A stretch of 64,000 bases of DNA from positions 1 through 64,000 of the forward strand of contig JAHQIW010004613.1 in NCBI GenBank assembly GCA_019055375.1. The letters run 5' to 3'. A program made the translations under genes and the position numbers. Source of the stretch: Parelaphostrongylus tenuis. Lineage: Eukaryota > Nematoda > Chromadorea > Rhabditida > Metastrongylidae. The notes beneath the pieces were generated by a model, which was given only the letters and a program-made list of their open reading frames with translations, made no database searches and had not been told where the DNA came from. Below, piece by piece: positions 21,741 through 34,277 of the stretch (its first letter is position 1; each line of letters begins with the position of its first letter).

Positions 21741-23620
21741 CAGTTTACCTCAAAGTTTCACCCAATACTGGTAACAAAATCCAACTGTGACTCCAAACAA
21801 TAGACTATTGCAACCACTGCAAAAGCACGACGTTATCTTTCTTTTGCTAGTTAAGCGTGCTATGGGTGTTTTCTTGTAAAACAAGTTCTGCCTCTAAGTC
21901 AACATTTTATGATTTGTCGGATGACCATAAAAGATGGATAAAATGAGATTTTTCCTATGGAATCATAAAAAAATTGCCTATACGCCATCGTTCGCTACTA
22001 CTAAAATTATCTTTATAGAAGCTTCTGTTGCAATATTTTATCATTTTGTGGCGATAAAGTGCCACTTATATATAAACTATGCATAGTATCAAAAACCTCT
22101 CGCAAAACGTGATATTTTTTTTGCTCTTACAACATTACACAGAAGGTTTTTAAAAGCGATTTTTGAAGAAGGAATGTGCGAGATCAAAGTTGTCGAGTGA
22201 TCAGCAAAAGTTTACTAAAACCGTCTGCAGACTTTAATTGAAAAAAAATGAAGCAAATTGAGAGTGAAACACTATCCTATTTTCATTGCTACAACTCAAT
22301 AAAAAAGAGTTTATTTTGAAATGTAAGCAAATTGTTGAGGTAGTGGGGACGCGAGTTTTGCATGATTGCTAAGAGTCTGAAAAAAAGTTATGCCCGCTGA
22401 AAAACGCCTTGAAACCAGAGTGTACCGCTCATGAGTACACGCGGTAGCGGACGGGTTAATTTGGGCATCACAAACCTGCTTGATAGGTATGCACAATGAA
22501 GGATCACTTGACGATACTGAATGCGCAGTCAAAAGGTTGGCTCCAGAACCATTCCATTTCTCGGAAATCAGACAAAGGATTCGATATTCTAACGTCTGTC
22601 AGCGATCAAAATCAAATATTCTGTCACACCAGACTGTGATCGATAGGGTGAGTGAGCTCGTAATCCGCCTTAACGTTAACCGATAGAAGAGTCATTATCG
22701 TCTAATTTTTTTGAGATGACAAACCCCCCGAAGATGACCACGGACCCAATGGTCTCACTTCCCTTACGAAGAACTGAAAGAAAGTTACGGTGATAAACGA
22801 AACCTCCCGCGAGGAGATTTACTGAACTACTCTGGCACGTAATAGAAAATCACTAGAAGATGCGCTGACGTACGATCAAGTTACGTGACAATTAACGGAA
22901 CGGCAGGTTATACAGATGATGTGTCTGAATCGTTGCAGTGTGCCGAGAACTGATGAATAATTTGATGACCACGCTTCAAAGCACTTGATTTTGGAAGATA
23001 CTTGGAGTGCGCATAAATATCAAAGAGTCAAACTTCATGAAAAGTCCAATATGCAAAGGTAAGCAAGCTGAGCTGGATGATTTTTTGACTGACAAGATAA
23101 CGTCTATATGTGCCTAGGACATTCAGTGATTACTAATGAAGAAGGGGATTTTTTTATATAGCAAGTAGAGAAAAAAAATTTTCAGTACCTTACATTAGAA
23201 GGCACGGGATGAAGAAAAGGTTCTTCTTTCTGGACAAAAAAATGTTCATGAGAGTGTCAGTAATCATTCGAATGCTTATACCTCTGGCTAATGCAAAATG
23301 TGGCCGGTCTTTGAAAAAGTCTTTATCATAACGCTTTAGTGAAAGGGTAACATTTGTGTTTCACACACGTGTTTTCCTCACAAGATAGAGCCCTTCTCTG
23401 AGCTATTAGTAATCATCCGATAGTGTAAGATGTGAACATTCCAAGGCTGTGCATATTCTCTGGAAAGACCGTTTTTGAGCAATATAGCAGAGAAAATTAT
23501 ATTGATTCACCTACTTGAACAAGTGCACTTCAGCCATTTCGCTGGCTGTGGGCTAAGGCGATAGGGTGGGTCAGCGCGGTTATCCATTGAAGTCTTCTAA
23601 GTATAGCACGGTTTTTGTTA
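21741..23620. other. No recognisable gene; partial R1-like repeat near 23220-23500
   Basis: AT-rich. A plus-strand frame at 22480-22686 is unrecognised. The block 23340-23500 shares landmarks with dispersed repeat R1 (AGAGCCCTTCTCTGAGCTATTAGTAATCATCCGATAG in diverged form). Confidence 0.3.
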
Positions 23621-23624
23621 TCTG

Positions 23625-25140
23625 ATCAGGGCTGAAGAAGAGCTTCGTAAAGGGATCTACATCGACACCAGCAGAAGAAAACGTTGGGAGCAACACAAAA
23701 AAAGATTCAGCCTGAAGAAATGCCGTCGAAATCTGTGTGATTACAGCGTACCGCCGTCAGCGTTAATGAACGAACATGGGATCTCAAAACTTTCTTGTCG
23801 TAATATGGAATTATTAAAGGAAAAATTCTACACAAACTTTTTTCGTTCCACCGTTACCGTCTCGAGCCCTGTAATCCCCACTGGTAAAAGACTGCGTGGG
23901 AACCTTCCCTCTCAAGTTCGGGTCGCCATAGAAACATCATAAGGACAGAGCCCTGAGACCCGATAAGATTTGCTGCGAGGCGGAGGCGATAATTTACACA
24001 CATTTCTCGAGGCACGTATGACATCTTACCTTCAAAAAGAAAAATCCCAGACTAGTAGAGGACGTCGGGCACAGTGATCACCCATAAAAAGGGTGACCAA
24101 AGGAATCTTAGTAAACGTCGTCTAATTTGCTTGTTAAGCCTACCTTACAATCTCTTTACGAAGAATATTTCTGCTCCGACCAAAAACTTTGGATAAGACA
24201 CATCCAATCGAGCAAGCAGGATTTGGGCAGGTATTTTGCTGCACGGACTAGACCACGTTTAAAACGTATCGAGGGTCATAGAAACCTGCTGGTAATATCA
24301 CACACCCTCAATCCTAACTAGCATCGACTATAAAAAGCATTCGATATTGCTGAGCCATAACGCAGCCTTATCAGCGCTTGCCGATAAAGAAATGGATCCA
24401 TCCCACAAAAACTCTATAAGACTACTATCGAAACTGGACCCAAAAATACAGCTCTTTCAATTGACCTCGCACCATACTCATTGGAAAAGGGGCTCGACAA
24501 GGTAGTACGATATCGCAAAAGCTGTTCATAGTCGCATTGTAGTGATAGAAGTCATTTGATTGGGACAAGAAGGGTATAAGTATCGATAAAAATTCCTGTC
24601 AGACATTCGTTTTGCCGACGACATCGTGATTTTCTAAAAAAGCACAACTTAGAAGAGATGGTGCTCATGGAACTCAATGAAGCTGTAATGAGGATCGGAC
24701 TATGCAAAAACTGCATAAGGATCCAGTTAATGGAAAGCCATCAGTGCAGTGATGAACATATCAAGCTAGACAGTCCTTTGGTTACGGAGACCTCTTCGTA
24801 CGTGTACATTGACCGTTCACTTAATATTGAAAGCAACACGAAAGAGTAACTTGACAGAAAAAGGAAACAGCGTGTGCCGCACTCAGACCTCTCAAAGGAA
24901 ACACCCGACCAAGTAACAAGCCCAAAACTATGAGCTAATTTTTTTGATTCAACAACCCCCCCCCCCACCCTTCCCCCCACCCACTGCTACGCTATGCAGC
25001 AGAGACGACTTCAAACATGTCAAGGCTACTGCGAACGACTCACAGAGCTCATCGGCGATTTCCTTTGAAAATCAGTCAGCACGAAAAATGGAAATTTCTG
25101 AACCAACGTTGGCTTTCAAAAAGGACATATTCTGCATGTG
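23625..25140 (+). pseudogene. RTE family 2 relic F (linker to C-terminus)
   Basis: A second RTE lineage on the plus strand, in shifting frames. It has a linker segment with RRKRWEQHKKRFSLKKCRR and NLCDYSVPPSALM (from about 23660), then AIETS and SYLQKEKSQTSRG. The reverse transcriptase fingers follow (KTLDKTHPIEQAGF near 24180), then a YKKAF-DI motif A remnant near 24330, GSTISQKLF motif B near 24510 and RFADDIVIF motif C near 24610. Next is ETSSYVYIDRSLNIES near 24800. The final part (SRLLRTTHRAHRRF near 25020) lies after a long C-rich insertion. Multiple stops; non-functional. Confidence 0.75.
24957..24982 (+). repeat. C-rich simple tract inside RTE relic F
   Basis: A run of 13 C, then ACCC, TTCCCCCC and ACCC. 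It interrupts the conserved FDST to CYA region of the element, so it arose by slippage or insertion after the element died. Confidence 0.6.
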
Positions 25141-27219
25141 CTGCTCTCAAAGAATAATAATTCGCGCTTGCCGCAATCAGGCCACCCTTTCAATATACAA
25201 CAGATTTCGATATAATTTTATAGTACTAAAACTTCATTATTACGAAAACTTGGTCCATTAATATTGAAGAGCTTCTATAAACGCAGTTTTACCAAAAAGA
25301 GCCCCCAGTTATTTTAGAAATTCTTTCTTCCCATTATGAAAGCTACATTCTTGAGAAATCGCTTTTCGAACTCTTCTTGAAAAATGTGTGCGTATAGGCC
25401 GCGTTTTACACAAGATATTGTTAGCAGTTTATCAGTACATTCACCAACAAACAACAACCTGTAATAACAGCATCAAACAAAAACAGTCGCAAATTGCACA
25501 AATCTTCACCAATACATTGGTACTTTTCCGTTATCTACATCCTGTTTGAGCCCTTAATAAAAAGACATTATTTGCTTTTGTTTGAAGTGTAAGAAGTTTT
25601 TCGATTGATCAAATAAAGTGGATTCAATTTTTTTTGAATTATTGAGTTATGGATTTTGCTTTTAAATGGTTTCTTTTTATGCGTTGTAACAGTCGAAATA
25701 TCAGACGCAACTATTTTTCGTGGGAAGTTTCTATTATAAAGCCAGTAGTTATTTGACAACTCAATTCTCAGAGATTATAAAGACCTGACTGACCTTTGGA
25801 GAGAACTCCTCAAAGAGTTGTAACAGTAAAAAAAAAGATTGGGTTTTGTACTCCAGTAGGTGGGATTGCGTGACATTGGCCTTAAGCCACCGCGATTTTT
25901 GTAACATATCAACTGAGTGCAAAATGTAATCTTTTTTTGACTACTACAGCACAGTAAGGTTTTTTTTAAACAAGGCTACTATGGGAATTGCTGAGATTTC
26001 AGCTACCGAACACTTATTAAACGTCTAGCGGGAAAACTTTGCTCAGCGAGAAATGCTTGAGTGTGAAAAATATTTCGATTTTTACTGTTAGAGGTATCAA
26101 GGAAGCAATTTTGAAAATAAAGTATACGCTTAGAGCTCTTAAGATTTCTACTATTAAGCACTTATTAGAACTTCTCAGAAATTAGAAAACGCGCTTTTTC
26201 ATGGGGTCAAACAGGATGGGGTATCGAAAGAGATCCAATTCTGCAAAACCTAATCTTCTTTTACTTCCTACAGCGCTCTAAGAGTTTTATATAGGACAAA
26301 ATATACCGTCGAAATTGATACGATTTGCCCTATACAATTGTTATTAACTGGTTATAAAAAAAACTCCAGCCAGCGAGAAATGTTTGAATGCGAAACAGAA
26401 TTTTACTTTGACTGTTACAACGCAAAAAAAAACTATCCAATCAAAAATTTAATACGTCTTTCAATTTCACTTTATTCTAGCTTTCCAACGATTGTCGGAA
26501 AGCCTCACAGAGAAAAAGAAATGTTTTTGTCAAGAAGCTCAAACAGCTCGGAGATAACCAAAAAGAATTACATCTCTTTACTTCTACTTCGCATGCGATA
26601 GCTAGAAATAACGAATTCGAAGGAGCTCACGCACTGATGTGAAAAATCTGAAGTGCACTAATAATCAATGAAATATTGAGAATGATTGATGAAGTGGTAT
26701 CGCATGCAATGAACAGAACTATTTTTGACAAACTACTCATGGTTTTCAGCATTCAGCCAATATGATGAATTTTACGTGTTTATTGGAATAAAGTAGAAGA
26801 AGACTGAAAGGAATAGCAGATAAAGTTTTGACTGTATCATGACTAAGTATCAGTAAAATACCATAGATATGCTTGATAAAGGTGCTAGAAATAGCCTTTT
26901 GATAAATACTTAGTTTTTCCCTTGAAAGTGAGAATTGTCAATGGAGCAGTCACATTAATTTCCATTTAAAATAGCACTATTTAAATCTATCATTTCATAT
27001 TTAACCATTTACTGGCGCGAAAATCTTATTCACAGGAGAAAAAAGGTTAAATTTCATCAGAAAGGTGCTACAATGGCATTAGAAAGTTCGCCGGCAGCCT
27101 CTCTTCGTAGCCGTCAGAACCGCGGGCCGGCCGAGAACGGCGCCGTACGCAAAAAGATATCGACCGCAAAAAGGATCGAACTGTCACAAAATCTCTCTGA
27201 GAAGACTGACTGTTTATAT
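25141..27219. other. No recognisable gene; fragments of an AT-rich dispersed repeat
   Basis: Segments at 25980-26160 and 26330-26500 resemble each other and 37700-37780. They share CAGCGAGAAATG(C/T)TTGA(G/A)TG(T/C)GAAA and a following TTTTACT(T/G)TGACTGTTA-like stretch. No coding signal. Confidence 0.3.
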
Positions 27220-27330
27220 GAGAACGCTTGGCTCAATGGCTAGAAGTGCTCTGTGACATATATGATCGACCAATCAATGGTTAATGGTTCATCACACGCT
27301 CACCGCTCATGTAGTTTTCATTACTCATTT
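27220..27330 (+). repeat. Possible SINE-A head
   Basis: TTGGCTCAATGGCTAGAAGTGC resembles the SINE-A A-box region, and TGGTTCATCACACGCTCACC the B-box end. Only the head is present and it is diverged. Confidence 0.25.
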
Positions 27331-27689
27331 CAGTCGATTGAATGGCGCGTCTACATTTAGTAAGCTAAGCCATCGCTGAAAGTGGTAGAAGGCACAATTC
27401 TACGTGGTCCAGATCGAGTATGCTTTCTCTTCAATACTATCAGTAGGGGTGGCTAATGAGCCGTATGGTTGTGAGGTGAGGCCAGACTGCCGAAAGGGAT
27501 GTAAGTCAAGAATACAGAAACCTTGGAAAAGCTTAAAACACTCTCTTAGCTGGCACTGTAAATTGCAACACAAAGGTTTGATGAGAATGTTTCATCATTG
27601 CGCATTTCTGTCTCATCAAAATCCAACCACTTCATTATCCACGGCGAGCGATCTTGAGCAACGTTCGCTTATAGTGCTACCAAGTCTAA

Positions 27690-28005
27690 ATTAACTTTCC
27701 CTTTGGACATGCTAAAGGATCAATGAAAAGACTGTTATTCGTCCTGCGCATAGATAACACCCACTTGGTGTTCGTATGTAGGACGAATCCACGTCTTGAT
27801 CGACTACCACTAATTTGATCACATTTGTTTCGACGACTAAACGCCTTCTCGAAGTCGAAAAAGGCTGGAATAAGGATGAGACCGATAGGCGCAGCAATTT
27901 CAATGAACCGTGATACGGCTTGCAAGTGCTCCATGCAGCATAATTTTTATTGATATCTTGTTTGCTCAACTGCCACTGCGTGCGGTTTTGAAATAGGCAG
28001 AGGGC
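27690..28005 (-). pseudogene. RTE family 2 relic G (reverse transcriptase fingers and palm)
   Basis: The minus strand reads, across two frames, QWQLSKQDINKNYAAW, then MEHLQAVSRFIEIAAPIGLI, then LIPAFFDFEKAF (motif A region) and VIKLVVVDQDVDSSYIRTP. The order matches the RTE palm start. Isolated fragment. Confidence 0.6.
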
Positions 28006-29074
28006 TTGCTTTTGCGAATAGCTTGTGGAGTACACTTAAAAAACATTAGACTTAGTTGTAGACTTTGTTTGCTGTTTGTTTTGATGTTTTTTGGTGAAAA
28101 TTCCTATGTAAGTTCAATGGGCGCTACGTTCTCCACTGGTCGGAGATTTTCTCTTTTTGAAGGTCTGATATCATCTGAAGGAAGTGCGTGCACTTTGTAC
28201 CTCTAAACACTGAATAAAGTTGACAGTGATATCATGAGGTTCTGCAGATGTGCATTTCTTTGTGCTTTTTATGGCAACTCGAACACTGAAGAGAAGATCT
28301 TTTGGTCGAACAAGTACTGTTGAGATATTCCTATAGCAATCAGTCTAGGAAAAATTTGTAGAAGTTTCTGTACTTCGTACATTGCACTTGAAGTGCAGCA
28401 GTGGTACAGATGTGTGGAAAGATGATGCAAAGAATATAAGACGTTCAAGCTCTACTGGCATTAAGTAATAGCCGTTTATTGAATCTAGTCCTACATGAAA
28501 TTACTAGAAAGCACTATTGCAGTGTTTCGAAGTGATCATAGAGGCTAGTAACAGGCTCCAATTAATCATTTGCACCGAAAAGGCGCCGTACGCAATTTAC
28601 GTCACAGCTACAGCAAGACACTGCCTCTTCTGATCGACTATAAAGAAAGATTGAGTGAGACCCTTATAAAAAAAAGAAGTATGAGAACATTATCCCGTAA
28701 CTAACTACAAAGACACATAACTAGTTCTCAAATCCGGACAATAACAAATAGTGAACAATGAGTAAGAGCAGCTATTCTATAATATTCAACGCTATAGAAT
28801 TGCGGCCCATCAATCTTAAGATTGAGCCGTAAGCAGCAGCTTGCCTTCGTAGCTTCTTATTAGGATAAATCAAACAAAATATTTTAGAAATTGATGGGTT
28901 CACAACTATCCACAAGAGCCGATACTGCTCTCATAAAACTTGTCACCATAAAAGTATGGGTAGCCACAATGAAATCGCCATACGTCTGCAAATGTTAGGT
29001 AACTGTGTGGAGCAGAAGTCATGCTCAAACTATGCGAAAAAAGTAGTATAGGCTACAAAAGAGTCATCTGTATT
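28006..29074. other. No recognisable gene
   Basis: AT-rich intergenic sequence; nothing supported. Confidence 0.3.
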
Positions 29075-32000
29075 ACCTGTCGCCCCGTTGATCGGCGAGT
29101 CATTCAAGCGGATATCAGCAATGCCTCCATTTTTCCCTATCGCGTGCAAGAGTAATCAGTGAGTGGATCCTCCTTGCTCTAGAGATTCGCTGAGCATCAT
29201 ATCATTCTTCTATGCTTTTCGTAAAAAATTCGGACCATCGGATTGGTGGTCTTCCTGTAAAGCGCTTGATGTCCCGAGAAATCCACTCGGTAACGGCTCT
29301 CGTCCATCGGTTGTCGTTGAAGCTCATCGCATGTCCGACCAACCTTATTTTTGATATAGTGGCGTGTAGAACGGCGTCTCTGATGTTCGATCGCTGACAC
29401 AGATCGGAACTTCGGATCCTTTCTGTCGTTTGCGAGATACGGGATACTCCGTAGCATCAGCCTTCCGACTGCGCGTTCGATGACGCCAAGTGATCTTTAC
29501 GTTAGGGATCGCCGCCGAGTCGAAGAAGTGGCTACGGAGTAGGATGATCCTTGTCCTTTTCACTACATCCTTGATACTCTTAAACGTTTTACAAGCCGCT
29601 CGTTTCCCACTGCTCTACTTTAGAGCTAGGCCGTTTATCATATTGACTTCACGGCTTAGACAGACGTAACTGGACCATTCGGAGATTGCCGTTCCGTTGA
29701 GCGTGAATGGTGCATTCAAAACACATCCGTTCCTCATGAACAGCGCTTTCGTTTAATTCAGTAGAGGGCCAATTTCTCCATAGGCGTTGTCGATATCGTT
29801 CAACATTCGCTTCGCTTAGCTGATGCTTGGTGTTATGAGAACGATATCGTCAGCAAAGCGAAGATGGCTTCAACTGCCGACCGTCAATTTTCACTCCCAT
29901 ATCGTCCCATTCTAGTGTTCGCATGACGTTTTGCAGGGTGGCAGTGAATCAATTTTGGGAGACTGTATCGCCTTGTCGAACCCTCTTATTGCGTCGATGG
30001 TGATATTTCTGTAGAATGGAGATATTTTAGCCTTGAAATTTTTATATCGCTCACAAAGGATTATTATTACCGGCTAGGGACTTCCTGCTTATCCAGAGCC
30101 TCCGTATCCGCTTCTGTTTCCACTGAATCAGAGGCTTTCTTCAGATCGATGAAAGTGAGACAGAGGGTAATTTGTACTCTCATAAAACTTCACTAACCTT
30201 TGTAATCGTGGGCATGTGGTCCATGGTACTGAATCCTTTTCGAAATCCTGCTTGTTCAGATGGCTGTCCTTGGTCCATGTTCTGTCAATCCTGTTTATGA
30301 CGATTTGAGTGTAGAGTTTATCGACAACGGACAGCAAGCAGATTGGGCGAGTCATCTATGTCGTGAAGGTCTCCATTTTTTGAACAACAACTACGGTCAT
30401 GCTGGCCTTCTATCAATATGGGGAACTTTGCATTTTGCAAGGTAGCGAGTGAAGAGCCGAGCCAGGGTGCTGATGAGAACTGGCGGTAGGCTCTTTATGT
30501 GTTCTGGTCTAATCCTGTCCGAACCGAATGTTCTTCTGTTCCTCACCGACGATATAGCGTGTCGGATTTTGGAGGAGAGAACCGGTAAAGCGGACAGATT
30601 TATCCACTTTTAGTTTATATCACGGCAAGAAGACATTTCAAGTGAAGAGATCCGAGTAGTATTGGTGGATGGTTTTCTCCATTACCCTTCTTGGCAGCGG
30701 TAAGTGTCTCGTCAGGACGTCGCATTGCTATCATCTCGGTCTTGATTGGATTAGCCTTGCTGGGCTTTACGAATGCTCTTCCCCAGTTTCGCATATTCTG
30801 CGATTACTGCTCTTCGTCTTGCTTTAAGGTCTTCTTTCATCGCTTTTCTGCAACGTTTCGCAAGTTCCGGCGTAGGGTTTTGGTTTCCTGTAGCTCGTGC
30901 GATTCCACGTTTCCGTATCAGCTGAAGTGTCTGCGGAGGCAAACTTCTCTTTTCGACTTTTGGACTCTCGGCTTTTATTGCGCTAACTTGAGCATATTCC
31001 ACGAGCCGGTCATATTCTTCGTTGATGTTGTCGGCACCGGTATCTTCCCAAGAGCCTGACTAATGATTTGAATACATCCCAGTTTATAGTAGTTCTGGAG
31101 CTTTGCTGTTTGAATTTAGCTTCTCTCTCTCGTTTTGGCAAAAAGAACGGAACGCTGCGCGGAAGAGGCGATGGTCAAATCCAGTGTAGAATTTAGGAAA
31201 CAGCAGCGAAATCGGTCAGTCAAGACCTTCGACTTACTATGATGTGATCTATTTCGTTATGGTACTACGCATAGGGAGGCTACCACGTCCGTCGTTGAGA
31301 ATGAGGCTTTTCGGACTGTAAGTTACTATGGATTGTTTGAAACGTCGTGATAACTTCAAATAGTTTTTCACCCTGTTAAATCCATTCTAGTCCTTGGGCC
31401 CCAATGTGAGGTTTCTCATACGTCCTTCTAGCCAAGTTTTTGCGTTGAAATCTCCAATAATGACCTTGAAGAAGTGTGGTCCTTTTCTAAAGAATTTTTC
31501 GAGGTTAATATAAAACGCTTCGACTTTATCTTCGTCATAGTTTGACGTTGGTGCACAAGCAACGGAGGTGGTCAAAACCGGCATTGAACCACATCGTTGC
31601 AACCGTAATCGCCCGACACGGACTGTTAGTTGTTCAAATGAATCATTGTTCACGTTAAATCTGATTTGACGAGCACTCCAACGGTGCCAACACCTCTGTT
31701 ATCGCATGATTCAAGAAAAAGTTCTCCCCCGGTGTCATAAACAGAGTGAAAATGATGCGTCTTCTCGTCTCAGCTAGCCAATGATGTCGTGCTATCCTTC
31801 TCGCTCTAATCAATAGATTCTCTATAGTGGATTCAGTGAGCAAGTGTTCCTGCATTATAAGTACAGATCGTCAGTTCAGTCCGTTTCGATATCGGCAGCC
31901 TATTTTGACCCTGAGCTTTTAGCAGCCTCTCCGTGCTCGTCCTACCTGGCGCTCCCTTTCCAGGGGCTCTTTTGGGGTCAGAGGAATGAGGCTCTTTTTA

Positions 32001-32327
32001 TTGGTGTTTCGAGCGTTTTTTGTACCCAATGTATAGCTTGCTATTCTCTAAACTGGAGCCTAGGTACTCACAAGTAGCCTGCCAGTCTCTCTCTCTCTCG
32101 GAGGAGTGGGCGAAACTGAATTGTTGAAGACGACTCCTAACCGCCTTCCATGCACTCTGCCAGCCGCATGATTGCAGGCTTTTGGCCGACTTGGCTCGTA
32201 GACATGGATTTTGTCAAATCGGCACTCCAGTAGCATGGAGTTGATCCTAATAATCCACCTTCGCCTCTTAGAAGCACATGGTCGCTTCTTTCTCGTTAAA
32301 TTTCTCTATCCACCACCTCCAATGTAA
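29075..32327 (-). pseudogene. RTE family 1 copy D, near full length but decayed
   Basis: Colinear with copy A over nearly its whole length: 5' leader 32040-32327; start of the endonuclease near 31800; endonuclease segment at 31387-31653 with FFKVIIGDFNAKTW; linker at 30751-31002; reverse transcriptase 29850-30500 with motif remnants; C-terminus 29197-29457. Frames are broken many times. The 3' end keeps the GTATTACCTGT tail repeat near 29080, and the leader stops at about 32327, shorter than in copies A and C. Confidence 0.85.
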
Positions 32328-33284
32328 TTTAGTTCAGAGCAAGATTCAAAATCTACATTATCTACTTTCATGTTTTCAGTTCATTATGCCTGAATATACA
32401 GTTTTTTGCACTTCCTGAATAAATAATGCCAAATAAATTAAATACACCATTTGCTTGTGTTACAATACCATCATATGAGATACGGTGTGGTTTGCTGTGC
32501 TGGTGATGCAAGCATACTGTAATGAAAACAATAAGATAACATCAAAAAAACCTGAAGTGAAGTGTTGTGGTATGAGATCGAACGAGTAACCTTCTTCCCG
32601 ATGCACAGATGCCGAGTATCACTACTTAGTAATGAAAGCAGTCAAATCTACAAATTAAATTTAAGTTGTACACTGATGAATTATTTTATTGATGATATTG
32701 AACTTAGTCCAAATAAAAAAGACAACAGTCGTGACCAAAGTACATTAGCGATCTGAAGGGAATTCAGTAAGCTTGAAAATCATTTCAAAAAGAGCCTCAG
32801 TTAGAAGGTGATGACTGTATAGTGTTCAAAGGCCATCTCCTTCAAATGCCATGTACTAACATTTCGGACAGTAACAGTTTTGCTCGCCAATGTGCTTATC
32901 GTTCTGATTATGCACGTTTTCATGGACGACTTCGTCTTTTTTGTCAGACATAAAGCCTCCGCATATTAAATTTTAGTCTCAAATTCCTTTTGTTCAACAC
33001 CACTGGGCATAGATATGTCTTGAAATGTTGTCGACCCTCGGGTAACGTTGGACAAACGTCTACGTTGTTTTGCACTGCCACTGCTCATCCGCTATCAACG
33101 ATCGTATGGAGAAAATACGGTGTCGAAGTGAAGGGTATATGCTAGTTTAGCATATTACTATTTTACGAATGGAGCAGTATCCATCATAGATTTTCTCACT
33201 TAGACAATCATTTATTCGAACAAAAACTTCAACAAACCGCCTTCAAGTGTTTAGTGACCTTCCTCGCTGCATATAGGTTTCTCA
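32328..33284. other. No recognisable gene
   Basis: AT-rich. A short stretch near 33240-33285 (AGTGACCTTCCTCGCTGCATA) is repeated in diverged form at 34530-34560 (TGTGACCTTCCTCCCTGCATA), suggesting a small local duplication. Confidence 0.3.
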
Positions 33285-33640
33285 TGTCTACGGTGTGGCG
33301 GGGCAGTCATTATCGACATTAAACCCACTTTTGTTGGCAGATATTGGGTTCAATAATCAGCCCGAAATCATTTTTATCTGACCGCCTATTGTGTCAAAAA
33401 AGTGGGTTTATTGTCGATAACGACTGCCCCGCCACACCGTAGACGGTTGGCTGTTGACAGATAACGCGTTGTCACGTAGAAAGAGTGGAGTGGGAAACGA
33501 GCGTCGATGGTGCAACGGTTTAGCACATGCTCCAGGGAAGAGTAGGATCTGGGTTTAAATCTCGGCAGACGCAAACGTTTTTGCACACAGCTCCACATCA
33601 TCATTGGGCTTATAGTAACATCATAACACCGCAATATGAG
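33285..33640. mobile_element. SINE-B element with long palindrome
   Basis: A 45-bp inverted repeat (CTACGGTGTGGCGGGGCAGTC at 33288-33308 against GACTGCCCCGCCACACCGTAG at 33423-33443, continuing inward to CCCACTTTT/AAAAGTGGG) encloses about 65 bp. It is followed by a plus-strand tRNA-like segment at 33500-33590 with GATGGTGCAACGGTTTAGC and GGATCTGGGTTTAAATCTC as A- and B-box-like parts. The same parts recur at 41640-41880. Confidence 0.6.
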
Positions 33641-33758
33641 GTCAAATAAAATGATTTCGTATTGACTATTAGATTTTTTTTTCCTGCTCATCGTTGGTTA
33701 TATCCGAACTTTATTGCTACTCACGATATCAGAATCAGTGTTGGCCATTATACTGCAG

Positions 33759-33954
33759 ATATAAATCTGAATCAGTGCTATTCTTGCCAAGTTCCTTCAA
33801 CTGTTCGCCTTACTTTGAAAGGTGCGCTCAAAGCCGTCGGTGAAACCGTAACATTATTCCATGAAGCGGCTAGTAACCTCCACCCAGTCAATGTTGGTCA
33901 TAAGCAGGGAAAACCATCTCCAACACCCTCGCTCACTATCGCATACCACTCAAG
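33759..33954 (+). CDS. Ig-like host gene, upstream exon
   Basis: A 196-bp exon after acceptor TTATACTGCAG with donor at 33955 (GTTTTT, weak). It encodes 64 codons including LKAVGETVTLFHEAASNLHP and TPSLTIAYHS. The GETVTL stretch resembles strand B of an I-set immunoglobulin domain and SLTI resembles strand E. The strand-B cysteine and the strand-C tryptophan are not where expected, so the domain is atypical or decayed. Phase (two bases left) matches the one base at the start of the next exon. Confidence 0.45.
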
Positions 33955-34075
33955 GTTTTTTGCCTGTTGTTTCTTGGATAATATCTTTGCATATGGACAA
34001 TTGACTGTTTAACCAATAGCATTGCCCTTTAATTATCCTCTTCCATTTTGTGTGTGTTCAATCTTCACAATGCAG

Positions 34076-34200
34076 GCCTGTATCTCTCTCACATAAAGTC
34101 CTTCTATGCGGTGACTACACTTGCAATGTGCACAATAATGCTGGGAAAACAGAGATGGCGATACATGTAGACGCCTCAGTATTATTGTCAGAAACTAACG
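34076..34200 (+). CDS. Ig-like host gene, exon with YTC motif
   Basis: After acceptor TCTTCACAATGCAG the frame reads PVSLSHKVLLCGDYTCNVHN then NAGKTEMAIHVDAS. GDYTCxVxNxAGxTE is the strand F-G signature of I-set immunoglobulin domains, as in extracellular adhesion or giant muscle proteins. A 121-bp intron separates it from 33759-33954 with matching phase. The 3' border is not defined (open until 34275). A further exon might start at 34492 after TTAACTCCTAG. Identity beyond an Ig superfamily member is unknown. Confidence 0.55.
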
Positions 34201-34277
34201 AAGATGCCGTTAAATATAACTGTATTATCCACTCATTCTTCTCATTCCAGCAATGGAATAGAGTTTTATTCAGATAA

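Noticed and set aside
21424..21774. Plus-strand 116-codon frame as a gene
   Set aside because: It lies in the conserved RTE 5' leader and is not kept in the other leader copies.
24061..24980. CR1 or other non-RTE LINE
   Set aside because: Motif order and wording (QAGF, KAFD, QGSTISQKLF, FADDIV, SSYVY) fit the RTE lineage better, as in relics G and H.
30470..30500. CUGAUGA core at 30475
   Set aside because: It lies within RTE copy D coding sequence; no GAAA box or stem II follows.
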